A DNA stretch of 64,000 bases from Paroedura picta (lineage: Eukaryota; Chordata; Lepidosauria; Squamata; Gekkonidae). Numbering within the stretch: position 1 is the first letter of the stretch; every line of letters begins with the position of its first letter. The stretch covers positions 873,001 through 937,000 of the forward strand of contig NC_135384.1 in NCBI RefSeq assembly GCF_049243985.1, written 5' to 3'. The notes under the pieces were generated by a model, which did no database searches, had not been told where the DNA came from, and worked only from the letters and a program-made list of their open reading frames with translations. Shown here piece after piece: positions 43,301 through 54,500 of this stretch. The translations under genes were made by a program, and so were the position numbers.

Positions 43301-44100
43301 GGGGGGGGGGGTTGTGTAGACAGGGAAGAAGGAGGCTGCTGTGGTCAGGGATCTCCTCGATGTGGTGATGGGCAGTGCCAGCTGTGTCCAGAATCATTTG
43401 GAGTGCGAGTGACCCGGCAGAATAGGGGCCCCGTCAGAGGGGTGGGAGTCTAGCCCCCCAAGCTGTCTCTTGCAAGATACCCTTCTTCCCGCTCAGGAGG
43501 TGACCTGCGTGGTCATTCAAGGGGTCTCCCTCTGTGTGAGCCACTCCCCCAAGAACTCCACTGTGGGAGGGAGAGAAGGTCTCGCAATGACAGCCCCGGA
43601 AGGTGAAGCCGCCAGTTCCTTCTCTGAGGGGTGGGTTGGGGTGCCGGGTGGGGGGGGGACAGGGCTGTCCAGGGCGACCTCAGTGGGTGTCCAAGGCCAA
43701 AGGGGCTGTCGGGGCAGTCTGGGGAACACAGCCCGCTGGAGGCTGCCAGGAAGGGGCTAGAGAGGAGTCTGGCAGCCCCTCGTTTCCTGAGCACCCTTTC
43801 GACAGAGGCTTCCGGAAGCGTTGGGCCTTGGATGCTCCTGGCCAGAAATACCCGTCGGTCTCTGAGGGCCTGCCGGGCTCCACGTGGGCTCTCCGTCCGC
43901 AGGCCAATACCGCTGCCCTCTGACAACAAAGGGGGTTTGTGGCCCTTCCTTCCTTCCTTCCGTCTGTCCTGCCTGCCACTAGCCACGCGCTCCCTCTTTC
44001 TCTCTCTCTGCCCCTCTCCCTCCCCATTGGTGTCTTCCTCTCTGGGCCTCGGGCGTCACTCACCCCTTCACTTCTCTCTCCCCCTCCCCTTCACCCACAG

Positions 44101-44361
44101 GTGCTCCCCTCGAGCCCAGCTGGACCTGGCCGTGCTGCCGGCTGGCGATGGAACGCAACAGACCCCCTCTCTCTGCTGGACAGGCCTGCTGTGCTCCTGG
44201 CTGCGGCCGCCGCTGGGCCTCCTAACTGCTCCTGCCGCCCCCTCTCCGGGGGACCTCCTCTTCCTCCTCCACTTCTGCTTGGGTTGCCTCCGGTTCTTTC
44301 TCTCCCCCTTCTGTGAGGAAGGCTCTTTCCCCTGCCCGGCATCCTCTTTCCCGCGGCCGCC
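44101..44361 (+). other. NLGN2: NLGN2 5' UTR part of the first coding exon
   Basis: Preceded by a long polypyrimidine tract and CAG at 44098-44100, a convincing 3' splice site, and followed by the ATG at 44362 in the context GCCGCCATG. This implies an upstream non-coding exon. Confidence 0.6.
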
Positions 44362-44827
44362 ATGTTTCTCGCACCCCTGAGCGTGGCCCTCCGGGTGCTG
44401 AACGTCCGGACGGGCTCCGCCCTCTTCTTCTGGCTTTCGGGGCTGGCCCTGCACACGTGGCCCCTCTTGGGGCAGAAACCCGAGGACAAATACCCCATAG
44501 TGCCCACCAATTACGGCAAACTCCGGGGGATCAAGAAGGACCTGAACAACGAAATCCTCGGCCCCGTCGTTCAGTATCTCGGGATCCCGTACGCCACGCC
44601 GCCCGTCGGGGAGAGACGGTTCCAGCCGCCCGAGGCGCCTGCTTCCTGGTCCGAGGTGCGCAATGCCACAGCTTTCGCTCCTGTTTGCCCGCAGAACATC
44701 CATGGCATGCTGCCCGGAATTATGCTGCCCGTCTGGTTCACCGACAACCTGGAGGTAGTGGCCGGCTACGTCCAGAACCAGAGCGAAGACTGCCTCTACC
44801 TCAACATTTACGTGCCCATGGAGGACG
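44362..44827 (+). CDS. NLGN2: NLGN2 coding exon 1
   Basis: ATG after GCCGCC. Encodes the signal peptide and start of the esterase-like domain up to VPMEDG; GTAAGA donor, phase 1. N-glycosylation sequons (RNATAF, QNQSED) match conserved neuroligin sites. Confidence 0.95.
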
Positions 44828-47800
44828 GTAAGAGCCACGGGGGGAGGGAGAGCGGGCAGGGCAGTGGCCCCCTTGTACCCTCCCTCTCCTCCCCCCAGCC
44901 GGTCCCTTGTGCGGCTCCCAGGGACCCAAGAGAGTTGCCTTGGCCCAGCCCCTCCCCCTCAGCGCCAACCGGCCGAGCCCTCTCTTCTCCCGCCCACTTC
45001 CCTTGGCCCATTTGGGCTCCTGAGGGGCCACCCCCTGCCGGCCTCGGTTAGCTGCTTGGAAGGGCTGGGCTGGCCCCGTGGAGGACCCCCAGCTGCAGGG
45101 AGATGGCCTCAGGGGCACAGCTCCCTCTCCTCAGGCCCGGAGGTCCCCGTCTGCTCTCACACAGCGGAGGAACAGAAAAGAGCCAGAGTCCAGGAGCCTC
45201 TCAAGGACTGACAATATTTGCGGCAGGAGAGGAGCGTTTGTGTGTCTTCAGGTCGACCCAGATGGGGGGCCCTGTTTATCCGTGTCAGTAGGAAAGAGCC
45301 AGACTCTAGGGGCACCTTAAGGACTAACACAATTTGTGAGTCACTTTTTCATAGGCCCCTCAACTGTGCTAGAAGGACCCTCCGAGTGGAATCCGGAGAA
45401 GTGAGCCGTGATTCACGAACGGGCTCCTCCCCTGCCACAGATTGTTAGTCTTTGAGGAGCACCTTGACTCTTGTGCTCTCCTCCTGAAGCGGACGCTGTG
45501 GTGCTCCTCGGTCACGTCCACCAGCGATCAAGACCTCCTCACAGCCTGGCTGCTGGGCTGCTGGCCTCCCCCCTTGACCCTGTGCGCCACTAGCCAAGGG
45601 GGCCTGCTGCCGGTGGGCTGGATCCACCCAGGTTTTCCACTTGGTCCCTCCAACTCTCCTCCTTCCCACACCCCTGTCCTGCCTGGTGATGTACGGACAG
45701 AAGAGCATTGGGGGTGGGGCATTAGCGGCCCCGCCTTTCACGACCGGACGAGAAGGGTGTCTGTGACCGCTGGGCCCCTCCCCCAGCCCGGGCCCCGATC
45801 CTGATATCAACCTCGTTGAACAAAGTTTCGACTCCAGGGGCACCTTTGAAAACCAACCAGGCTTCATTAAAAGTTTTACCTGAAACGCTAAATCCAGTTG
45901 TAAGATTTTTTTCGGGAGAGAGTAGTGGGTTCCCTTCTTATGCATCGAGCCGTCAGCCAGCGTGGGTATCTCTTTCGCTCCGTAGGGGGCAGGGAGCGAG
46001 CGGCCCCCATTCTGGGATCCTCCCGAAGCTTTTGAAGGGGGAAGGCCGCTGGGCAACGCAGGAGCCATTTAGGAGAAGTGGAGAGCCTGTATTTGTGTTC
46101 AGGGTTGCCCCAGGCACCCTCTCTCCATCGGCCCCCTCCGAATAGGTTTTCAGTGCCTCTGCTTCCCTCTGTCCCATCTCCCCATCTTTCTGTCACTGGC
46201 TAATCCCCTTGCCAAGAATTTGGGGGTCCCAGGTTCATCACCCTTCGCTCTAACCTGCTGGTCGCCCTCCCTCTGAGAGAACCCACAATTCGGACTCTGT
46301 CCCGCTTAAGGTCGGTTTCCAGCCCCTTTGCTTTAACTGAGTGAGTCCTGACGTTTTGTTCCAAGCCTCCGGGGTCCTCCCAATATCACCCCCTCCCCAG
46401 TGTTGCCCCCTTGAACAGACGCAGGCTGTCATTGCAAGGCCATGCCAGGGAAAACTACTCCTGTGGAATTTCTGCCTGTCACACAGCTGCAAAAGCCACT
46501 GAATGGGAAACGAGGCTGCCCATCTTGAAGGTTCGCAGGCAGACTCTCTCCCTCTGCTCTGCCATCTTGGGGACTCTGCTTCTCCCCTCTTCCTGCTCCT
46601 CCCCTCCCTGCCAAGCAAGGCGCTCTGGCTCCCAGAATCCTTTTCCGTGGTGCCCCTAGAGATATCGATGGCCTTGCGTCCCTCCTGGAGGCGCTTCCCC
46701 CCTTCCTCTCCCTTCGCCTGCATTGTTGAGTCCCGTTCCCAGGTTCCCTCCGAAGGCACCTGGCTTGGGGGCTCTCCAGAGAGGGAGAGGGTGCGTGGGG
46801 GCTCTCGGGTGGGAGGCAGGGGGAGCCCGGGGAAGCCGCAGGTGCAGGGAGCGTGGTGGGATGGAGGAGGGGCCAGGCTGCTTCATCCCTTCCCCGGTGC
46901 CTTCTTTTGCAGCATCGCTAAGCCAGTTGCCTTGGCAACAGAAAAAAATTGCATTGGAAAAAAGAAAGCCAGAAAGCGGGTGAAAGCAAGTCCCTGACCG
47001 ACCACTAGGCAGAGACACGCTCCCTCCCTCCTTCCTCCCTCCCTCCCTCCTTCCCTCCGGCGGAGCAGGGCTTCCTCCGCTCCTGCGGCACCCCCTTCTG
47101 GCCGCCGGCCTCTCTTCTTTGTCTGCCTGAGAAGACCCCCCTCTTCCCCTGCGGGCTCCCACCCCCACACTCCTTCACTGGCGAGCTTTCGCCAGATGTG
47201 GCCGGGAGCGCTGCAGAGAAATGTCATCTCCCATTTGGGAAGAGGGGAAGGTCTCTGCGGTGTGTTTCCCACCTGGGAGGTGACATCTGCGCAGGGAACC
47301 CCACGTGTGTTGGGAGGTGGGGAGGGTGGGCCCAGCCTGGTGCAGAGCGGGAGGAGAACTGCCCCACACCGCACCAGGACGGGGGGGGGGTGTCTGTGAT
47401 TCTGCTTTGTGCTGCCTGACCCTCCCCTCCACCAAAGCGCCCTCTCCTTTTCCACATGTGTGAATTTGCCCTCTGAAAACGTGGCACGTGAGCCGCCCAG
47501 GGAACATGACTTCTCCGCGGGGGCCTTTTGGCCAAGACCTTTGTGAAATTGTGCAGCGGTCCGCCCTTTGGGGGCCTTCTTTGTTCTCCTCTGCCTGGGG
47601 GCTTCGGTTGCTGAAGAAGATGAGTGCAAATCGGGATCCTAGCCAAGATGCCCACGGAGTAGGCATGATCCTGGCCCGTGGAACTGAGCTTCCCAGCATT
47701 ATTTCACACACTCCAGAGTGAGGCTCTGTCCGTGGAATCAGAAACCAGAATGTAAGACCCTCAGAAGAGCCCTGCTGGGTCAGGCCAGGGAGGGTCCCTC

Positions 47801-48487
47801 CAGTCCAACCTCCTGTCTCACCCAGGGGCCAGCCAGTTCCTCTGGAGGACCCACAGCGGGGCAGGGAGGCCGAGGCCTTCCCCTGAGGTTGCCTCCTGGC
47901 TCTGGGATTCAGAGGTCGGCTTCTTCTGAATGTGGAAGTTCCCCTCTGCCACCAGAGCTAGTAGTCCTTGAACAGGCCCTGAAGCCAAGGGGCTTGCTGG
48001 CCACCCCCTCCCCACTGCCCTCCCATGTCAACCCAGGCAGGGATCTCATCCGGGAGACGTGTCACTATTTCATTTCTCCCCTAGACTGACGCTCGCGTCT
48101 TTCTCCCCTGCTCCCAGCAGGGGAGAAATATTTCTTCACTGTAGCCCCAGCATTTTGGGGAGAGAGCAGCTCTCTGGCGGTGGAAGCGTGCCAGTGGATT
48201 GAGGCCTGAGAGAGCCGTGAGATCTCGGGAGGGGACCAGCTCATCCTCTCCCCAGGATCTCATTGTTCGGCTGGACTTGGATCGAGCAATAATTTTGGGA
48301 AGTCAGTCATTTCTCTTCTCTTTGCTTCCTTCACGAAAGTCTGTCCATCTTGAACACAACGTAGACCAGGAATGTTTGAAAAGCAAAGGGGAGGGGGGGG
48401 GGATACGGTGGGTAAGAAAGATCCTCTGGATGCTTTGAAGGGGAACCGATTGCGAGGAGGTTGGCTGCAGGACAGAAGGGACATGGG

Positions 48488-48534
<47 letters not shown>

Positions 48535-51500
48535 GGACTCTTTATTTAGCACTGGCTGCCCCCAGGCGAGTTGTCGGCCCATGAAACATCCCTTCTGTCT
48601 TAATCTGTAAATGCTCCTTCCCCCCATAATGTAAGTCAGCACGAGAGAGGAAGTGAAATAGAGACGTGGAGAGGAGAGGCGCTTGGCTTTCTTCCGCGTT
48701 GCCCCAGATTTGTCAGTCGGGCGCTATGCCAGGGAGACGGGCTCTCTTGGCACCTTCCCGCTGGCCTACCTGCCGCCTCCCCTCTGCTCCTCAGCACTGC
48801 CCCCACCCCACCCCCGTCTCCCTGCCCTGACTTATTTCCCTCCCGGGGGCTGCCCCAGGGCTGACAAGGCCCCCCCCCCCCCGGCACAGAGGACCTCCCG
48901 CTCCTCTCAGCCATGCTGTGCTCTGGGCCCCTGGGGCCACCCCCTTGAGCTTCCGAGACCCAGCTTGCTCAGCAAGGGGCCCCCAGGGGGCCACCCCATG
49001 AGGCTGCCAGCTTTGGGTTGCCAGATCCCCTGGCTGGGAGACTCCTGGAGATGTGGGGGTGAGCCTGGGGAGGGAGGATTGCCACGGAGCCCCCCTCCCA
49101 AGCAGTCCTTTTCTCCAGGGGAGCTGATCTCTGCCGTCAAGAGGTTTGCTACAGTTCCATAGGATCCCCAGGGCCACCTAGAGGCCGTCTTCCCTGTGCC
49201 AATCGGAGCGGGCAAATTTATGGAGATTTGGGGGGTGGAGCCTGGGGGTGACAAAGTCTGTTGAACCGGCCCTCTGTTGCCCCCCTTCATGACTCTCTGC
49301 CCCCCTCCAAGCCTCCCCTCTTTCCCCTGCTGGTCTCCCAAGGAAAGCATGTCCCCCTCCCCCTGTTGCCCTAGCCCATGGGGCTGCGATGCCCGGGGTG
49401 GGGCCATCTCTGCCCATCTCCAACTCTTCCCCTCTTTCCCTTCTTGGAGCCCCCCCCCCCGTTCTTCTCTAATCAACCTTTAATTTCACAGCTTCCAATT
49501 CCTCTGTATTTCTTTGTCAATCTATTTTTTTCTGGTGGGGGACAATGAAATAACTAAGCCGCACTCACACTCGCTCAGAGCCAGGAAAATCTAGAACTTA
49601 CTGATATTTTGCTTTAAAAAATGCTTTTTCCCCCTTTTTGGTGAACCGAAAGCAATCTCTTTTTTTCTTGATCTTTCTCTCTCTTTTTTTCCCCCTGTCC
49701 CATTTTTCTTTTTTCTTCTTTTTTCTTGCTCCTAGGTCCGCTCACGAAAAAGCGTGAGGACGCGTCAGCTAACAATCCCACGCCAGACGAAGGTATTTTT
49801 GATGCATGTTTGTTTCACAGTCTTGCCTTTTTAAAAAAGAAATATTTTCCTTTTTTTTTGGTTTTTACTTCTTTTTTTATATAAAAACCAGAACAAATAA
49901 CAGATAAACTTTTGACCCTCCCGTTTTTCCCTTTTTTTTGGTCTTCTCTTTGAGCAAAACCAGTTCCCCCTTCTTGTTTTCTGAAATCATCACAATTTTC
50001 GCTGTACTTCTCTTTCCCTGCTTTCTTTACCTTTTCCTCTTTTTCTTTTTTTGGAAGGGAAAGGTGCCCCCTAATCCAATTAAGACAGGAGATGGAAGGC
50101 AGAGGGGATTTTGACTCTGGTTTACTTGGGGTGGGGGGTGGGCGGATGGGGAGGGGACATTCCACAAAAGTGGCCCAATTTTGACCTGTTTTCTACTCAA
50201 TCCCTTCACCCCCTGATTCCACATTAGACCTGAGAGTGGATTTTTGTGGAGAATGGAACAAAGGGTAAAGTCCCTATTTTACTCTAATATCTTCCTTGCC
50301 GCGTAGCAATGCCTTTCTTTAAAACAAGAGGGGATGTGGGAAAACACTGTTCAGGGATGAGGCAGAAAATCTGTTTTTTTCTGATACAATTATTTACATA
50401 TCTTTTCTTAACACACGGAATTGTGAATTTTGAAAAATGTGGGTGGTTAAATCTTCTTAGCTGGGTTTCAATTGCGGACTCTTTATTCAGGAAGGGAGGG
50501 TCTGTGCCCTTCCTAGCAACGAAATGGGTAGAATTTGTGACGTGAACCCCTTTAGCAGGAAAGAGAAGGGGCTGGGCAGATTGTTCAGATGCAGCAGAAA
50601 AGACTCTGGCCTCTCCCCTCACTTTCACTGGGCATCTCTGTTGGATTTTCTTTTTCATTCTACATTGATTTCCTCCTTTCAGCACTCAGTTCGCTTTCTG
50701 GTTGCTGTTTCCCCGGATTTTCTGAGAGTAGTTTTGTGCTGATTTTGTGCTTGTTTCACTTCCAAGCTGAAGGTAAATTCCCTTGGATGCTCCTCTGCCA
50801 ATTTGCTGCCCCTCAGTGGTCACTCCGCCATCTACAGTGAGGTCGTTCTGCCCAAAAGGTGCACCTTTTGATGGTCACTCAGTGTGCAAACTCCATTGAT
50901 TACTTTTCCCCTCGTTGTTTGACATTTACCTGATTCTTTTTTTTTACAAGTGACATGAGCCTAGCATTACTAGACTATCACCAGTCTCAGATCGCTGGGG
51001 GGCAAATGACAGGGGGGAAATGTTCTTCTCAGCAGTTCTTGGAGAAGCCTCCTTGCAGCTTTTGAAAGGGGGGAGGGAGAGAAAGGCCAGGAATGCCAGC
51101 AGTCATGACCACCGGTGTTCAGATGATGTCCATGGGAGACATGGGAAGAAAGCTTCCAGCCAGCCGAGTATGCCAGAATACCCAGCAAGGCTCCTGACTG
51201 CTCTGGCCGTGAGTGCACCCTTTTCATTCTTGCAGGGAACTGGATCTACAGAATTTGGATCCAGCAAGAGAGGAAAGGCCTCCAGGCTCCTTTTTGGAAA
51301 TCCTCTTGGATGTCAAGTTGGAGGGTTTCTTCCTTCCTCCTGCCCTCCAAGCCACCTCCCCTTTTCTCCCTCCTGCCCCTGAATATGCATCTGGTGCTTG
51401 GGTGCCAGTGAGAGAGGGGGGGGGGATGGTGGAGAGGGGGGGTGACTCTTTCCAGTTTGTCCCAGTGGCTGATAACACAGCAGAGAATCCAGCAGGAAGG

Positions 51501-54500
51501 AGCTTTGCAGCTGCTGTGGTCAGTTTCCAGAACAGTCTGCTCAGTTTCGGGATGTTTTTTAAAAAAACCTTCTCTGCTTGCCTCTCAGTTCCTTTTCATT
51601 CAATGGACTGAACCAGAATCATTTCAACCGGAGGTGCTGACTTGACGCGATTGTGCAGTTGCGATAGGGCAGTCGCGCAAATTTAAAAAAATATTTGGAT
51701 GCTACCCCCCCCAACTTCACAATGGATGTTTTCACCCCAATTGAGGGGGGGGGGGATGTGGGCTTGGGTGGTAGCTGCAGAATAAATGCCCTGGAGAAAG
51801 GAGAGGGGCATGTCAGGCAGGCACCGAATGCAGAAGGTTGGGCCGCTTGGCTTCTTTGCCGCTAGCTGCGCATGTGTAACCTGTCCCAGTTTCCTGTGAG
51901 GCAGTGTTGATGGATTCGGGTGTTGGTTTGAAGGAAGAGAACAAAGTTTAAGCCCAGGGGCACCTTGAAGACCGGCTAAGTTTAATTTTGGATATAAGCT
52001 TTCGTGTGTGTTAGTCTGATTTACAGTGCATTATGGAAGGTGTAGTCCCCAGGAGGCTGAGGAGAAACGAGAGCATGAAGGGTCAAGAGACAGTGGCTAA
52101 CTTTCCAGCAGGTCGCCATAACTGCATCATGGGAATCGTAATGTGGCTTCTGACCGTGGTGCATCATGGGAGTTGTAGTTTGCTAGGTGGAGGGGGAAAG
52201 GCAGAAACTGCGTCTTAGAAATGAAGAACTGCAGCTCCCCTATTATACTGGAGTTGCTTGGCCTGCCAGCCAAATCTATGGAGAGGCGTCATGGAAGATG
52301 TAGTCCAGATGAGGCAACATCCCCTCAGGGGGAAGAGGCCAACAGAGATCAACACCTACAACTCCCATAAGGCATTTGGTGTTGCTTAGCAACAAGGCCC
52401 TAAGAGAGAGGCTTCAATTCCAACGGTGGCTTTCACTGCCAGACCTTTTCAAAAGGCTGACGGAGGTTTAGGGCCTGCATTCAAGGTTGCCAATCTCCAG
52501 CTAGGGCCTGGAAACTCTCAAAAGGACAATTGGTCCCCGGGCCATAGAGATGAGTTCCCCTGGAGAAAATGGCAGAGTCCAGGAGTGGGATCTGTGGAGT
52601 TGTCCTCCTCTGAGCTTCCTGCCTCCTCTAACCCCAGCTGCACCCCCAAGGCACCACGAATTTCCCAACCCCGGACTTGGCAACCTGGCATTTAGCACCC
52701 CAAGTGGGGAAAATTAATGGGACCCAAGGGATCGGGGAGCAGAGCAGAAATCTTGAATTACCTTTCAAGGGGAAGATCTGCCTGGTACCTCACAAGGGGC
52801 CTGCTGTGGGGGAGGAAGGGAAGCACAGTAAGCCACTTTGAAACGTCTTAAGGTAGAGAAAAGCGGGGTATAACGTCGGGCATTTCTGGTTGGGAAGACT
52901 TTGCTGTGGGGAAAGCTGAAGCATCTCCTGGCACACCGTGCTCTGAATCTGAACCGAGCCAGTACACATCGGGGAATTGTGTTCCCAGTGCAAATTCACA
53001 ACACTCACTCAGGAAAACACAGGTGGCCCCTCAGCCTGGTGCCAAAATTGCAGTGGGGGCAGTGCCAGGTGGATCTTTCTAAAGGAGAGTGTTCTGAAGC
53101 CGGAGGACTGCCCCCGAGAGTCCCCTCCCTCACCAATCCCCTGGCAAACCCCTGGGAAAGCAGTGGGTCCTGCCCACTGACCCCGGCCAGCAGGCAGAGC
53201 TCCTTCGTGACATGCTGAGAAGCCGATGGAAGACCCGCTCCCTGCCGCCCCAGGCACCAAGGAAGAGCCAAAGAGCCCTCGGAGGCCCTCCTGCTGCTTC
53301 GGGGGGGGGGGCATGGTAGTGCAGGGGCAGAGACCCTGCTTGGCAGGCAGAAGGTCCCGGGTTCAGTCCCTGGCAGCATTTCCAGCCCAAAGGTCCAGGC
53401 GGGAGGGGACGGCAAAGAGCTTTCTCTGCTTTTCCAGAAGGCTGTTTTGACCTCTAAACAGAAGGTTCTGTGCTCCTGGGCTGCCTCCCTCCCTCCTCAG
53501 CAAGGGTCCCCCCTGGACAAGGGCCGCTTGGGCCTCCCCGCCTCCCCGCTGCAGAGTCCCTCTCGAGCCGCTGTTCTGGCCAGGGCCTTGCAACCCACGG
53601 AGGGTTCCTGGAGGTGCCACCACGTTTGTGCAAACCGGAGCAGCACAGGAGTCCCTGGGGGTGGGAAGGTGGCCGGGGGACACACCTGAGGACCGCCAGG
53701 GAGTGATTCTCCTCACAGCCAACCTGGCCTTGTCCTCAGGAGGGCTGGGATGCCAAGAGCAGCCTACAAGCAAGGCCCAGAATGTCCCTGAGGTCAGGGC
53801 TGGTCCACGGTATTTTGTCACCCCGAGTCAAGTAGACCCTTTGCTTCCATACCGCAGCCAGCCAGACACAGGGCTTCCAGGGAGGCGTAGAGAACAGAAT
53901 GACCTGGGTTCGAATCCCCTCTTCTTCCATGGCAGCTGGCTGGGTAGCCTTGGGCCTGTCACACAGGGTTGTTGTTAGGAGGATGAAGCAAAGCAAGGGA
54001 AAGGGACGTTCTGAGGCCCCCTTGAGTGCCAACCGGGGAGGGCGTAAAGAAAGAAACGGAGATTACCCCGTGCAGGTGCCTGCAGTCCAGGGGTGAGGCT
54101 GCCCTTGGCTAGGAGCAAACCCAGCCCCTCTGATCCTCCTCCCTCCCGATGGTGCCATTCTGAGAGGTCCCTGTGGGGCAGCTGTGGGGAGAGCTAGCCC
54201 TGCTGGGTCTTCACTGTGCACAGCGGCTTGTGAGGAGCTCGGGAATCAGGGATCCCCCAAGGATGTCTGCCTGCCTGCCTCTGGATCCGGGTGAGTTGGA
54301 TGGTGTGGGGCAGGGCTGCAGGCCCCCAATGAAGGTACGGAGGGGAGCACCGGAGGCACAGTCCAGCTTTCCTCAGAGGGGGGTTGCCCCTTCCCCCCTC
54401 GCAGCCCTGCAGCCCCTTGCAACTGCACCGTCCCCCTGGCGCTTGCAGAAGTGGCTGTTGTGGTGACCTGCTGGCCGGGCAGAGGGCCTCTGGAGTGCCT

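Larger units (their letters stand above)
41031..44100. other. Predicted NLGN2 5' UTR intron, distal part
   Basis: Contains ATCC/ACCC tetranucleotide tracts (about 42234-42290), an AT-rich block with TAATTA words (42355-42450), and a tRNA-derived SINE at about 43128-43300 (head GGGGCTGAGTGGCAGAGCCT). Confidence 0.5.
44828..49735. other. NLGN2: NLGN2 intron 1
   Basis: About 4.9 kb. Contains the CACCTTnAAGACTAAC repeat family (45172-45480, 45812-45900), a CR1-like piece (47755-48000), a CT microsatellite (48491-48532) and MITE-like pieces (49014-49250). From 49480 to the exon it is unusually T-rich. Confidence 0.6.
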
